Shown: piece by piece, positions 53,464 through 62,527 of the stretch | How the letters are laid out: every line of letters starts with the position of its first letter | How positions within the stretch are numbered: position 1 is the stretch's first letter | Origin: Anaeromyxobacter dehalogenans 2CP-1 | GTDB taxonomy: Bacteria; Myxococcota; Myxococcia; Myxococcales; Anaeromyxobacteraceae | Assembly: GCF_000022145.1 (NCBI RefSeq) | Contig: NC_011891.1 | Span: 1,054,001 to 1,118,000 of the forward strand | DNA length: 64,000 nt | Reading direction: 5' to 3' | Made by a program: the position numbers and the translations under genes | The notes under the pieces: model-generated | Told to the model about the DNA's origin: nothing | What the model saw: only the letters and a program-made list of their open reading frames with translations | The model's database searches: none

Positions 53464-55284
53464 TTGCCCGACACCCAGCCCCGCAACGTCCCCGAGCTCT
53501 TCCTCGAGCGCGTCGGCCTCACGCCGGACGCCGAGGCGTTCCGCCATCCGGCCGGTGCGGGCTGGCGCAGCCTGACCTGGGCGGACACCGAGGCGCGGGT
53601 GCGCGCGATCTCCGCGGGCCTCCGGGCGCTCGGCGTCCAGTCGGAGCAGGTCTGCGCCATCCTGGCGTCCACCCGGATCGAGTGGGTGCTCTCCGACTTC
53701 GGCATCCTGTGCGCCGGCGCCGCCACCAGCACCATCTACCCGTCCTCCACCGCGGAGGAGTGCGCGTACATCCTGGCCGACTCGGGCGCGGTGGTGGCGT
53801 TCGCGGAGGACGGGCTGCAGGTCGCGAAGCTGGCCTCGCGCCGCGCCGAGATGCCGGCGCTCCGGCACGTGGTGGTGTTCGACGGCGAGGGCAGCGCGGA
53901 CGGCTGGGTGACGCCGCTCGCCGACCTGGAGGCGCGCGGCCGCGCCTGGGACGCGGAGCACCCCGGCGCGTTCGAGGAGACGGCCGCGTCGGTGCGCCCC
54001 GACGCGCTCGCCACCCTGCTCTACACCTCCGGCACGACCGGGGTGCCCAAGGGCGTCGAGCTCACGCATTCGTGCTGGGTCTCGCAGTCGGCCTCGGTGC
54101 AGGCCTCGGGCATCCTCGACCACGAGGACCCGGTGCAGTTCTTCTGGCTGCCGCTCGCGCACTCGTTCGGGAAGATGATCGGCACCGCCCAGCTCCGGAT
54201 CGGCTTCCCCACCGCGGTGGACGGCCGGGTCGACCGGATCGTCGAGAACCTCGGCGTGGTGCGCCCGACGTTCGTGTGCGCGGTGCCGCGGATCTTCGAG
54301 AAGGTGCACAACAAGATCCTCTCGAACGCGCGCGACGGCGGCCCGGTCAAGGCCGCCATCTTCCGGTGGGCCATCGACGTGGGGCTGGTGGCGTCGCGCG
54401 CGCGCCGGGCCGGCCGCCCGCCCGGGACGCTGCTCCAGGCGCAGCTCGCGGTGGCCGACCGGCTGGTGTTCCACAAGGTGCGCGAGCTGTTCGGCGGCCG
54501 CCTGCGCTTCTTCGTGTCCGGCTCGGCGCCGCTCTCCCGCGACATCGCCGAGTTCTTCGACGCGATGGGCATCGTCATCCTGGAGGGCTACGGGCTCACC
54601 GAGTCGTCCGCGGCGACGCACGCGAACCTGCCCTCGAAGCGGAAGATCGGCACGGTCGGCCCCGCGTTCCGGGGCATCGAGGTGCGCATCGCCGAGGACG
54701 GCGAGATCCTGATGCGCGGCCCGTGGATCATGCGCGGCTACCGCGGCATGCCCGAGCAGACCGCCGAGGCGCTCGACCCGGAGGGCTGGCTGCACACCGG
54801 CGACGTCGGGTTCGTGGACGCGGACGGGTTCCTGTCCATCACCGACCGGAAGAAGGACCTCATCAAGACCTCCGGCGGCAAGTACGTCGCGCCGGCCGAG
54901 CTCGAGTCCAAGCTGAAGGCCATCTCGCCGTTCGTCTCGCAGGTGCTGGTCCACGGCGACCGGCGCAACTTCGTCACCGCGCTCGTGACGCTCGACGCCG
55001 ACGCCATCGCGAAGTGGGCGGCGGAGCACGGCCACGCGGGCCAGCCGGTGTCGGCGCTCGCGCGACTCCCGGAGGTGCAGGAGCTGCTGCAGCGTCACGT
55101 GGACCGCCTCAACGCCGGGCTGCCGCGCTTCGCCACCGTGAAGAAGTTCGCCATCCTGCCGCGCGAGCTCTCCGAGGCGGAGGGCGAGGTCACCCCGTCG
55201 CAGAAGCTGAAGCGGAAGGTGATCGAGCAGCACTTCCGCGCCGAGATCGACGCGATGTACGGCGGGGAGCCGCCGCGGGCCTAG
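53464..55284 (+). CDS. Long-chain acyl-CoA ligase (AMP-forming)
   Basis: A 606-residue adenylating enzyme that activates fatty acids to acyl-CoA. Signatures are the P-loop TLLYTSGTTGVPKGVELTH near residue 180, GYGLTESSAATHANLP, and the hinge ITDRKKDLIKTSGGKYVAP with the catalytic Lys region near the C-terminus. The TTG at 53464 has a GGAGGA ribosome site eight bases upstream; the open frame extends further up but only with Arg-rich, non-family sequence. It resembles the FadD15/AMP-ligase group of about 600 residues. It is convergent with the TPR lipoprotein gene, with one base between them. Confidence 0.92.
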   Translation: MPDTQPRNVPELFLERVGLTPDAEAFRHPAGAGWRSLTWADTEARVRAISAGLRALGVQSEQVCAILASTRIEWVLSDFGILCAGAATSTIYPSSTAEECAYILADSGAVVAFAEDGLQVAKLASRRAEMPALRHVVVFDGEGSADGWVTPLADLEARGRAWDAEHPGAFEETAASVRPDALATLLYTSGTTGVPKGVELTHSCWVSQSASVQASGILDHEDPVQFFWLPLAHSFGKMIGTAQLRIGFPTAVDGRVDRIVENLGVVRPTFVCAVPRIFEKVHNKILSNARDGGPVKAAIFRWAIDVGLVASRARRAGRPPGTLLQAQLAVADRLVFHKVRELFGGRLRFFVSGSAPLSRDIAEFFDAMGIVILEGYGLTESSAATHANLPSKRKIGTVGPAFRGIEVRIAEDGEILMRGPWIMRGYRGMPEQTAEALDPEGWLHTGDVGFVDADGFLSITDRKKDLIKTSGGKYVAPAELESKLKAISPFVSQVLVHGDRRNFVTALVTLDADAIAKWAAEHGHAGQPVSALARLPEVQELLQRHVDRLNAGLPRFATVKKFAILPRELSEAEGEVTPSQKLKRKVIEQHFRAEIDAMYGGEPPRA

Positions 55285-55285
55285 G

Positions 55286-56362
55286 TCAGCGCGCGGGCGC
55301 CTCGCCGGCGGCCGCCTGCTCGAGCCGCGAGAGCGCCTCGCGCGCGCCGTCGAGCAGCGCCGGGTCGTCCACGCCGGCGCGGCGCGCCCAGTCCAGCGTC
55401 TGCTCGTAGGCGCTCGCCGCCTTCGACGCCAGCACGGCGACCTGCCCGCGCAGCTCGGCCCGGTAGGCGTCGGCGCGCGCCGCGTCCAGGCCGGGCGGGA
55501 GCGGCGCCTCGAGCAGCTCGCGCCGCAGCCCGTCGTACAGCTCGCCGACGCGCGCGCCGGCCGCCACGGCCCAGCGGGCGTCGCCCAGGCGGATGGCGCG
55601 GAGGTACTCGCCCTGCGCCGACAGGAGCGCCTCCGACTTCCGCTCCAGCGCGCCGTGCAGCGCGTCCGCGTCGCCGGTGGACGGGTCGAGCCGGACGGCG
55701 GCCACGCGGTCGCGGTACAGCTCGCCGAGGTAGTACTGCGCCTGCGCCGCGAAGTACGGCTCGAGCCGCTCCGCCGCCGAGGCCTCCTCGAAGCGGGCCA
55801 CCGCGAGCCGGAGCGACCGCTCCGCGTCGGCCGCGCGGCCGGCGTCCCGCTCCACCACGCCGTGGAGCGCCAGCGCGCGGATCCGCGCCGCCGGCTCCAG
55901 CCCGGGCCGGCCGGCCAGCGCCGCCAGCGCGGCGGCGGCCTCGTCCAGCTCGCCCAGGTGGTACCGGCACTCGGCCGCGCCGAACTCGGCCTCGAGCGCT
56001 CCGGCCGCGTCGCCCGGCCCGGCGGCGCGCGCGCGGAAGCGCTCCAGCGCGAGGCGCCACGCCCCGGCGCGCTGGTAGGCGAGGCCGGCGCGCAGCCGGG
56101 CCTCCGGCGCGCGCGGCGAGCCGGGGAACGCGTCCGCGAGGCGCGCCCAGGCCGCGGCGGCGCGCTCGAGATCGCCGGCCTGGCCCGCGGCCGCGCCCAG
56201 GGCGGCCAGCTCCTCGTCGTTCTTCCCGGCCAGGTCGCGCTCGGCGGGGCCGGGCACCGGCTCGCCCGGCGCGAACGCGACCTGCGCGGCCGACGGCGGC
56301 GCGCGCCGCGCGCCCGCGCAGGCCGCCGACAGCGCCAGCGCGCAGACGGCGAGGCGGCGCAT
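55286..56362 (-). CDS. TPR-containing lipoprotein
   Basis: A 358-residue protein with a lipoprotein signal (ALALSAACAG) and several TPR-like helical pairs (about 55-260), for example ERAAAAWARLADAFPGSPRAPEARLRAG, as in BamD/YbgF-like proteins. The C-terminal part is helical and Ala/Arg/Glu-rich. The ATG overlaps the stop of the YjbQ-family gene by one base (TGATG). The partner is unknown; an envelope scaffold is likely. Confidence 0.78.
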   Translation of the reverse strand: MRRLAVCALALSAACAGARRAPPSAAQVAFAPGEPVPGPAERDLAGKNDEELAALGAAAGQAGDLERAAAAWARLADAFPGSPRAPEARLRAGLAYQRAGAWRLALERFRARAAGPGDAAGALEAEFGAAECRYHLGELDEAAAALAALAGRPGLEPAARIRALALHGVVERDAGRAADAERSLRLAVARFEEASAAERLEPYFAAQAQYYLGELYRDRVAAVRLDPSTGDADALHGALERKSEALLSAQGEYLRAIRLGDARWAVAAGARVGELYDGLRRELLEAPLPPGLDAARADAYRAELRGQVAVLASKAASAYEQTLDWARRAGVDDPALLDGAREALSRLEQAAAGEAPAR

Positions 56363-56772
56363 CACGGGGCCACCGCCTGCAGGTGCACCGTGCGCCGGCG
56401 CGGGCCGTCGAGCTCGCACAGGAACACGCCCTGCCAGGTGCCGAGCAGCGGCGCGCCGTCGCGCACGATCACCGTGGCGGAGGACCCGAGCAGCGAGGCC
56501 ATCGCGTGCGCGGGGCTGTTGCCCTCCGCGTGCCGGTAGCGCCCGCGCGCCGGCGCGTCCGGGATCGCGTTCTCGAGCGCGAGCAGGAGGTCGCGCCGCA
56601 CGTCGGGGTCGGCGTTCTCCTGGATGGTGATCCCGGCGGTGGTGTGCGGGCAGTAGACGAGCAGCAGCCCCTCGCGCAGGCCGGCGGCGGCGACGGCGCG
56701 GCGCACCTCGGCGGTGATCTCCACCAGCTCGCGCGCGGCGTGGGTCTCGACCTCGAGATCGGGAAGGCGCAT
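56362..56772 (-). CDS. YjbQ/UPF0047-family protein
   Basis: A 136-residue protein with the family's core: ARELVEITAEVRRAV, LLLVYCPHTTAGITIQENADPDV, YRHAEGNSPAHAMASLLGSS and LGTWQGVFLCELDGPR. The His residues of PHTTAG and EGNSPAH form the presumed metal site; some members have weak thiamin-phosphate synthase activity. Another in-frame ATG at 56781 would add three residues; neither has a clear ribosome site. Confidence 0.9.
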   Translation of the reverse strand: MRLPDLEVETHAARELVEITAEVRRAVAAAGLREGLLLVYCPHTTAGITIQENADPDVRRDLLLALENAIPDAPARGRYRHAEGNSPAHAMASLLGSSATVIVRDGAPLLGTWQGVFLCELDGPRRRTVHLQAVAP

Positions 56773-56852
56773 CGGGCACATACTAGACGGCCGATCTGGA
56801 ATCGGGAACCGCCGCCGCGCGCCGCGCGCCCGCAGGGGCGCAGCCGCGAGCG

Positions 56853-57980
56853 TCACAGCCGGTCTGCCATCCGGGCCAGGCCCGCCAAGTCGTGCACGTC
56901 GCCCTCGAGGCGCGGCACCAGCGCGTGCGGCGCACCGATCCGGGCGAGGAGGCCGGCGAGCGAGCGGCGCTCCGCGGCGGCCATCGCCTGGTGCTCCGCC
57001 AGCGTGGCCGCGAGCCGCGCGGCCAGGTCGGGCGCGCTCGCGGCGGCCGCGGCCAGCGGCGCGGCCAGGTCGGCCGCGTCCGGCAGCGGCGCCGCCGCCG
57101 GCCACAGGTCCGGGGTGAGCCGGTTCACCACCAGCCCCGCCACCGGCATCGACTCCGCGTGAAGCCGCTCGTGGAAGGCGAGCGCCTCCTCGATGGCCGC
57201 GGCCGCCGGCGACGCCACCAGCACGAAGCCGGTCTCGGGCCGGGCCAGCATGGCTCGCACCTCGCCGGCGCGCTCCTTGAAGCCGTCGTACATGCCCTGG
57301 AAGCCCTGCAGGAAGTCGCCCAGATCGGACAGGACCTGCTGGCCGGTGAAGCGCGCCAGCGTCTTCGCCACGTACCCGCCGCCGAGCTGCGCCAGCCGCA
57401 GCCCGAACCTTCCCGCGCCGAGCGCGGGCGCGAGGAGCGCGCGGGCGGTCTCGTTCCCGAGGAAGTCGAGGATCCGGTCGGGCGCGTCCAGGAAGTCGAG
57501 CGCGTGCGCGGTGGGCGGGGTGTCGAGGACGATCAGGTCGTAGTCGCGGTCGGTGGCCAGCTCGTAGAGCTTCTCCATCGCCATGTACTCCTGCGAGCCG
57601 GCCAGCGCGGCGGACATCTGCTGGTACAGCCGGTTGCGCAGGATGCGGTCGCGGCGGGCAGGGTCCGGCGCGTGGCGGCCCACCAGGTCGTCCCAGGTGC
57701 GCTTCACGTCCAGCATCATCGCCCACAGCTCGCCGCGCGGCCGCAGCCCCGCCTCGGCGAGCTTGTGCTCCGGCACGCGCGACTCGACGTTGCCGAGCGT
57801 GGCCAGCCCGAGCGCGTTCGCGAGGCGCCGCGCCGGGTCGATGGTGCACACCAGCACCCGGCCGCCCTCCAGCGCGCGCGAGAGCGCCAGCGCGGCCGCG
57901 GCGGTGGTCTTGCCCACCCCGCCGGCGCCGACGCACACCGCCACCCGGCGGCCGCCCAGGCTGTCGCGCACGGTGGTCAC
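56853..57980 (-). CDS. ArsA-family ATPase (first of a pair)
   Basis: A 375-residue soluble ATPase. The deviant Walker A VGAGGVGKTTAAAALAL is near residue 20, with TIDPARRLANALG after it and the switch region DLIVLDTPPTAHALDFLDAP. It resembles the Get3/ArsA group of bacterial 'anion-transporting' ATPases. The GTG overlaps the stop of the other ArsA gene (GTGA). The two may form one heterodimer, with the single-domain pair replacing a fused ArsA. No arsenic gene is nearby. Confidence 0.85.
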   Translation of the reverse strand: MTTVRDSLGGRRVAVCVGAGGVGKTTAAAALALSRALEGGRVLVCTIDPARRLANALGLATLGNVESRVPEHKLAEAGLRPRGELWAMMLDVKRTWDDLVGRHAPDPARRDRILRNRLYQQMSAALAGSQEYMAMEKLYELATDRDYDLIVLDTPPTAHALDFLDAPDRILDFLGNETARALLAPALGAGRFGLRLAQLGGGYVAKTLARFTGQQVLSDLGDFLQGFQGMYDGFKERAGEVRAMLARPETGFVLVASPAAAAIEEALAFHERLHAESMPVAGLVVNRLTPDLWPAAAPLPDAADLAAPLAAAAASAPDLAARLAATLAEHQAMAAAERRSLAGLLARIGAPHALVPRLEGDVHDLAGLARMADRL

Positions 57981-58924
57981 GGGCGCGCCTCCGCGGGCGG
58001 CGCGGCCGCGAGCGCCGCCGCGATGGCCTCCACCGCCGCCGGCCCCCACTCCACCATCGGCAGGAGCGGCAGCACGGTGGTGGGCAGGTCGAGCGCGGCC
58101 CGGGCGCGGACCAGGTAGCGCCCGGCGGCCTCGGCGCGCAGCGCCTGGATCCGCCCGGCCTCGGCGGCGGGCCCGAGCGGCGCCGCGGCGGCGGCGAGGC
58201 GGGCCAGCTCCGCCGCCTCGGCCGCGTCGAAGCGCGCGGGCGGCATGGCGTTCACCACCAGCGCGGCCACCGCCATGCCCAGCTCGCCGCGCACCAGCCC
58301 GTCGAGCTCGATCACCTCGTTGACCGGCATCTCCTCGGGCAGCGTGACCAGCGCCACGCCGGTGCGCGCCGGGTCCACCAGCAGCGCCTGCATCCACTCG
58401 GCGTCGTGGCGCAGCGGGCCGGCCGGCACGGTGTCCACGAGCGCGGACGGGACGCGCAGGAGCTGGACGGCGTGGCCGGTGGCGGGGGCGTCGAGCAGCA
58501 CCAGGTCCCAGCGCGGCCGCCCGCCCTCCTCGGCGCGCACCTCGTGCAGCACCTTGCCGAGCATCACCAGCTCGGCGAGGCCCGGCACCATGCGCAGGAA
58601 GTAGCGCACCAGCCGGTTCTCGAAGACCGCCTCGTAGATGGTCCGGAACTTCAGGACCATGAGGCCGTACTCGCGCATGGCCTCGTGCGGGGTCACGTTG
58701 ATGGTCGAGAGCCCGGGCAGCGCCTCCCGGACGAAGGGCCCCGAGGCAGGCGCGCCGAGCAGGGGGGCGACCCGCTCGCGGGTCGCGTTCACCTCGCACA
58801 CCAGCACGCGCTTGCCCGCGCGGGCGGCGAGCAGGGCGAGCGCGGCGCAGACGGTCGTCTTGCCCACGCCGCCCTTGCCGGTCACGACGAGCAGGCGGCG
58901 ATCGAGCAGGCCGGGGGAAGCCAC
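57977..58924 (-). CDS. ArsA-family ATPase (second of a pair)
   Basis: A 315-residue ATPase with the Walker A VTGKGGVGKTTVCAAL, CEVNATRERVAPLLG, and DLVLLDAPATGHAVQLLRVP. ALVTLPEEMPVNE is a conserved middle stretch. It is transcribed before the first ArsA gene and coupled to it. The likely GTG start is at 58924; a TTG at 58936 is possible. Only 45 bases separate it from the divergent coiled-coil gene. Confidence 0.84.
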   Translation of the reverse strand: MASPGLLDRRLLVVTGKGGVGKTTVCAALALLAARAGKRVLVCEVNATRERVAPLLGAPASGPFVREALPGLSTINVTPHEAMREYGLMVLKFRTIYEAVFENRLVRYFLRMVPGLAELVMLGKVLHEVRAEEGGRPRWDLVLLDAPATGHAVQLLRVPSALVDTVPAGPLRHDAEWMQALLVDPARTGVALVTLPEEMPVNEVIELDGLVRGELGMAVAALVVNAMPPARFDAAEAAELARLAAAAAPLGPAAEAGRIQALRAEAAGRYLVRARAALDLPTTVLPLLPMVEWGPAAVEAIAAALAAAPPAEARP

Positions 58925-58929
58925 TGGGC

Positions 58930-58959
58930 TTGACAAGCTATCGAGCGGAAAGGGACAAG
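58930..58959 (+). promoter_or_regulatory. Candidate promoter of the coiled-coil protein gene
   Basis: TTGACA at 58930-58935 and, after 17 or 18 bases, a weak GGACAA/GACAAG -10. It lies within the 45-base gap between the divergent ArsA and coiled-coil genes, so the -35 overlaps the start region of the ArsA gene. Confidence 0.35.
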
Positions 58960-58969
58960 TCCACACACG

Positions 58970-59308
58970 ATGATCCTCGACGACGTGCTGCGGAATCCCG
59001 TGCTGAAGCGCGCCCTCGCCGCCGGCGAGGAGCAGGTGGGCCGGGTGGTCGGGAAGCTGCTCGCCAGCGACCGGGTCGGCGGGGGGCTCCAGTCGCTGGT
59101 GAGCTCGGCGCTGCAGGCGCGGAGCACCTTCGACCGCGGGGTCCGGCAGGCGCTGCACGCGGCCAACCTCCCGTCGCGCGACGACGTCGCGGCGCTGAAG
59201 CGCAAGCTGGAGGAGCTCGAGCAGGTGATCGACGGGCTCTCCGAGCGCGTGGACCGCGGCGGCCCGGACCGCGGCGGCCCGGACCGCGGCGGGCCCGGTC
59301 CGGAGTAG
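58970..59308 (+). CDS. Phasin-like coiled-coil protein with DRGGP tail
   Basis: A 112-residue protein with a helical N-terminal region (LKRALAAGEEQVGRVVGKLL), a coiled coil at about 70-95 (DDVAALKRKLEELEQVIDGLSERV) and a C-terminal tail of three DRGGP repeats. The layout resembles small phasin-like or granule-associated proteins, and phaR lies 4 kb away, but the match is loose. The ParA-family gene starts 18 bases downstream, so it could also be a ParA partner or cargo adaptor. Confidence 0.65.
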   Translation: MILDDVLRNPVLKRALAAGEEQVGRVVGKLLASDRVGGGLQSLVSSALQARSTFDRGVRQALHAANLPSRDDVAALKRKLEELEQVIDGLSERVDRGGPDRGGPDRGGPGPE

Positions 59309-59326
59309 CGCGCCGGCGGGGGGGAC

Positions 59327-60145
59327 GTGGCCGGCATGCGGCGGATCGCGTTCATCAACGAGAAGGGCGGTACCTGCAAGACCACGCTGTGCGTGCACGT
59401 GGCGGCGCGGCTCGCGGCGCGCGGGCTGCGCGTGCTGGTGGCCGACCTCGACACGCAGGGCCACGCCGGGAAGTCGCTCGGCGTGGACGTGCGCGGCCTG
59501 TCGCCCACCGTCCACGAGTGGCTGCTCGACGACGCGGTGCCGCTCGAGCGGGTGGTCCGGCCCACCGCGGTGGCCGGCCTCGACCTGCTGCCCGCGAACA
59601 AGGACCTGGCCGGCTTCCCGGTGGCGGTGGCCGCGGCGGCGGATCGCGCCGAGCGGCTCGATCGACGGCTCGCCACGGTGGGCGAGGACCGGTACGACGC
59701 GGTGCTCATCGACGCGCCGCCCTCGCTGTCGCTCGTGACCGAGAACGTGCTGCGCGCCGCGCGCGAGCTGGTGGTGCCGGTCGCGCTCACCTACCTCGCG
59801 CTCGACGGGTGCGCCGAGATCGTCCAGAGCCTGGAGCGGCTCCGGGCCGAGCGCGGCGCGGCGCCGGCCATCGCGCTGGTGGTGCCCACGCTGTACCGGA
59901 AGACGCAGCTCGCCGACGAGATCCTGGCGAAGCTGCGCGAGCGGTTCCCGGGGGAGCTGTCGCGGACCGTGCTGGGCTGGTCGGTGAAGGTGGACGAGGC
60001 GCAGAGCCACGGCCGGACCGTGTTCGAGCACGCGCCCCGGTCGAGCGGCGCGGCCGCGCTCGCCGCGATCGGCGACGAGGTGCTGGCGCGCGCGCCCGCA
60101 CCGGCCGGCGTCACGGCAGCGGCGGCCCGAGCGGCCGGCTCCTGA
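59327..60145 (+). CDS. ParA/MinD-family ATPase
   Basis: A 272-residue ATPase: the deviant Walker A NEKGGTCKTTLCVHVAARL with both Lys residues, VLVADLDTQGHAGKSLG, and the Walker B region DAVLIDAPPSLSLVTENVL. It has no ParB partner next to it, so it is probably an 'orphan' ParA that positions a cargo such as a cluster or granule. A GTG at 59327 has a G-rich ribosome site; an ATG at 59336 is an alternative. Its 3' end overlaps the convergent LysR gene by 35 bases. Confidence 0.88.
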   Translation: MAGMRRIAFINEKGGTCKTTLCVHVAARLAARGLRVLVADLDTQGHAGKSLGVDVRGLSPTVHEWLLDDAVPLERVVRPTAVAGLDLLPANKDLAGFPVAVAAAADRAERLDRRLATVGEDRYDAVLIDAPPSLSLVTENVLRAARELVVPVALTYLALDGCAEIVQSLERLRAERGAAPAIALVVPTLYRKTQLADEILAKLRERFPGELSRTVLGWSVKVDEAQSHGRTVFEHAPRSSGAAALAAIGDEVLARAPAPAGVTAAAARAAGS

Positions 60146-61013
60146 CGAGCTCCAGCACGAGGTCGCGGAACGCGCTCACCTTGCGCGGGACGTGGCGCGT
60201 CGCGGGCGTCACCACGTAGAGGTTGCCGCCGCTCCGCACCAGGCGCGGCAGCACGCGCACCAGCGTCCCAGCCGCCAGGTCCTGCTCCGCCATGAACGAG
60301 GGCAGCAGGCCGATGCCGGCGCCGGCCCGCATCGCCTCGCGCACGAACAGCAGCTCCGGGCACAGGATCCGCGAGCGGGGCGTCACCTCCACGGTCCCGC
60401 GCGCCCCCTCGAGCCGCAGCTTGCGGGCCTGCGTCCCGAACGTCACCCAGTCGTGCGCCTCGAGCTCCACCTCGGTGCGCGGCGTCCCGCGCCGCGCCAG
60501 GTAGAGCGGGGAGGCGAACAGCTGCAGCTGCACCGGGGAGGCCTTCCTCGCCACCAGCGTCGAGTCCTTCAGCCCCGGCGCCACGCGCAGCGCCACGTCG
60601 AAGCCCTCCGCCACCAGGTCCACCAGCCGGCTGCTCAGGTCGAGCTCCACCGAGACCGCCGGGTAGCGCAGCGTGTAGCGCGCGGTGAGCTCGGCCAGGA
60701 AGAAGATGCCGATGTCCACCGGCGCAGTGACGCGCAGCAGCCCCGACGGCTCCTCCTCGCGCTCCGGCAGCTCGCCGAGCGCGCTCTCCAGGCCCTGGAG
60801 CAGCGGGGCGATCCGGTCGTACAGCCCGGTGCCGGCCGCGCTCAGCGACACCTGGCGCGTGGTGCGGAACAGGAGCTGCACCCCGAGCTCCTCCTCGAGC
60901 CGCGCCACGGCACGGCTGGCCGACGACTTCGGGATGCGCAGCTCGCGCGCGGCGGCGGAGAAGCTGGCGGTGCGCGCGACGGCGGTGAACACGCGGAGCA
61001 GGTCGAGGTCCAT
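60111..61013 (-). CDS. LysR-family transcriptional regulator
   Basis: A 300-residue regulator. The N-terminal winged helix is at about 1-60 (LLRVFTAVARTASFSAAARELRIPKSSASRAVARLEEELG), and the effector-binding domain follows (about 88-295). LLRVTAPVDIGIFFLAELTARY is the usual junction. It is divergent from yceI, with a 141-base gap that should carry its operator. It probably controls yceI and the dioxygenase gene, as in similar clusters elsewhere. Confidence 0.93.
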   Translation of the reverse strand: MDLDLLRVFTAVARTASFSAAARELRIPKSSASRAVARLEEELGVQLLFRTTRQVSLSAAGTGLYDRIAPLLQGLESALGELPEREEEPSGLLRVTAPVDIGIFFLAELTARYTLRYPAVSVELDLSSRLVDLVAEGFDVALRVAPGLKDSTLVARKASPVQLQLFASPLYLARRGTPRTEVELEAHDWVTFGTQARKLRLEGARGTVEVTPRSRILCPELLFVREAMRAGAGIGLLPSFMAEQDLAAGTLVRVLPRLVRSGGNLYVVTPATRHVPRKVSAFRDLVLELVRSRPLGPPLP

Positions 61014-61154
61014 CGTTCCTCCAGCGCAACACTCATTCCCTGTGCGGCTGATTGCGCCATGAACGGAACGGTATCAGATTCCTCCCGTCAGCGAGGAGCC
61101 GACCCGCGAGAACCGCGCGGAACCTTCACGAATCGAAGCAGAAAGGAATCCGAC

Positions 61155-61706
61155 ATGGCCACCACCCCCTGGAGCGTCGACGTCACCCACTCCGCCATCC
61201 ACTTCTGGGTCCGCCACATGGTCATCTCCAAGGTGCACGGCCGGTTCGCCAGATGGACCGGCACCCTGGAGCTCGATCCGCAGGACCTCACCGGCGCGAA
61301 GGTGGACGTGAAGATCGACGCCGCCTCCATCGACACCCAGGTCGCCGACCGCGACACGCACCTGCGCTCGGCGGACTTCCTCGACGTCGCGAAGTACCCG
61401 GAGCTCACGTTCCGCTCGCGGCGCATCGAGAAGGCCGGCGACGGCTACCGGGTGGTGGGCGACCTCACCCTGCACGGCGTGACGCGCGAGGTGACGCTGG
61501 ACGCCGAGTTCGCCGGCATCGGCAAGGACCCCTGGGGCAACGAGCGCGCCGGCTTCTCGGCGAAGGCCGCGCTCGACCGCAAGGCGTTCGGGCTGGCGTG
61601 GAACGCGGCGCTCGAGACCGGCGGCGTGCTGGTGGGGGAGAAGGTGGAGATCACGATCGAGCTCGAGGCGGTGAAGCAGGCCGCGAAGCAGTCGGACGCG
61701 GCGTAG
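61155..61706 (+). CDS. yceI: YceI-family isoprenoid-binding-like protein
   Basis: A 183-residue lipocalin-like protein: WSVDVTHSAIHFWVRHMVIS at the start, VDVKIDAASIDTQVADRDTHL, LRSADFLDVAKYPELTF, and GDLTLHGVTREVTLDAEF are all typical. There is no signal peptide, so it is cytoplasmic, unlike E. coli YceI. GAAAGGA precedes the ATG. It is divergent from the LysR gene, and the dioxygenase gene starts 22 bases downstream. Confidence 0.93.
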   Translation: MATTPWSVDVTHSAIHFWVRHMVISKVHGRFARWTGTLELDPQDLTGAKVDVKIDAASIDTQVADRDTHLRSADFLDVAKYPELTFRSRRIEKAGDGYRVVGDLTLHGVTREVTLDAEFAGIGKDPWGNERAGFSAKAALDRKAFGLAWNAALETGGVLVGEKVEITIELEAVKQAAKQSDAA

Positions 61707-61728
61707 GCCGCGGCACGTGGGAGGCGCG

Positions 61729-62523
61729 ATGGAGCGGCAGGGCGCGGGGCGGCGGATGCCGGTGCTGTTCGTGGGGCACGGCTCGCCCATGAACGCGATC
61801 GAGGACAACCGGTGGAGCTGCGCGTTCCGCGGCCTCGCGCCGCTGCTCCCGCGGCCCCGCGCGATCCTGGCGGTGTCGGCCCACTTCGTCACCGAGGGCA
61901 GCGTCCTCACCGGCCAGGAGCGGCCCGAGACCGTCCACGACTTCGGCGGCTTCCCCGACGCGCTGTTCCGCGTCCGCTACCCGGCCCCGGGCGCTCCGGA
62001 GCTGGCGCGGCGCGCGGCGGCACTGGTCGCGGGGGACGGCGCCCGGGTGGTGGACGCCTGGGGGCTCGACCACGGCACCTGGAGCGTGCTCGTGCACCTG
62101 TTCCCGGCGGCCGACGTTCCGGTGGTGCAGCTTTCCATCTCCGCGGAGCTGGACCCGGCCGCCCACCTCGCGCTGGGCCGGGCGCTGGCGCCGCTCCGCG
62201 ACGAGGGCGTGCTGGTGATGGGCAGCGGCAACCTGGTGCACGACCTGCGGCACGCGTTCGACGCGTGGCGCAGGGGCGACGCCACCACGCCGGCGTGGGC
62301 CGCGCGGTTCGACGCGGACGCGGCCGCCGCGCTGGAGCGCGGCGACGCGCGCTGGCTGGTGGAGGCGCTCGGGACGCCGGACGGCCGGCGCGCGCACCCC
62401 ACGCCCGAGCACTACCTGCCGCTGCTGTACGCGGCCGGGGCGGCGGGCGCGGACCCGGTGCGGTTCCCCATCACCGGCTTCGACATGGGCTCGCTGTCGA
62501 TGCGCGCCGCGCTGTTCGGCTAG
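61729..62523 (+). CDS. DODA-type extradiol aromatic ring-opening dioxygenase
   Basis: A 264-residue member of the LigB/YgiD (4,5-DOPA dioxygenase) family. Probable metal-binding His residues lie in LFVGHGSPMNAIED and VSAHFVTEG, and further conserved motifs are VHDFGGFPDALF, LDHGTWSVLVHLFP and MGSGNLVHDLR. The length is normal. The ATG has a GGGAGG ribosome site five bases upstream; a GTG at 61717 is less likely. The natural substrate in bacteria is unknown. It is the second gene of the yceI transcript. Confidence 0.9.
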   Translation: MERQGAGRRMPVLFVGHGSPMNAIEDNRWSCAFRGLAPLLPRPRAILAVSAHFVTEGSVLTGQERPETVHDFGGFPDALFRVRYPAPGAPELARRAAALVAGDGARVVDAWGLDHGTWSVLVHLFPAADVPVVQLSISAELDPAAHLALGRALAPLRDEGVLVMGSGNLVHDLRHAFDAWRRGDATTPAWAARFDADAAAALERGDARWLVEALGTPDGRRAHPTPEHYLPLLYAAGAAGADPVRFPITGFDMGSLSMRAALFG

Positions 62524-62527
62524 CGCG

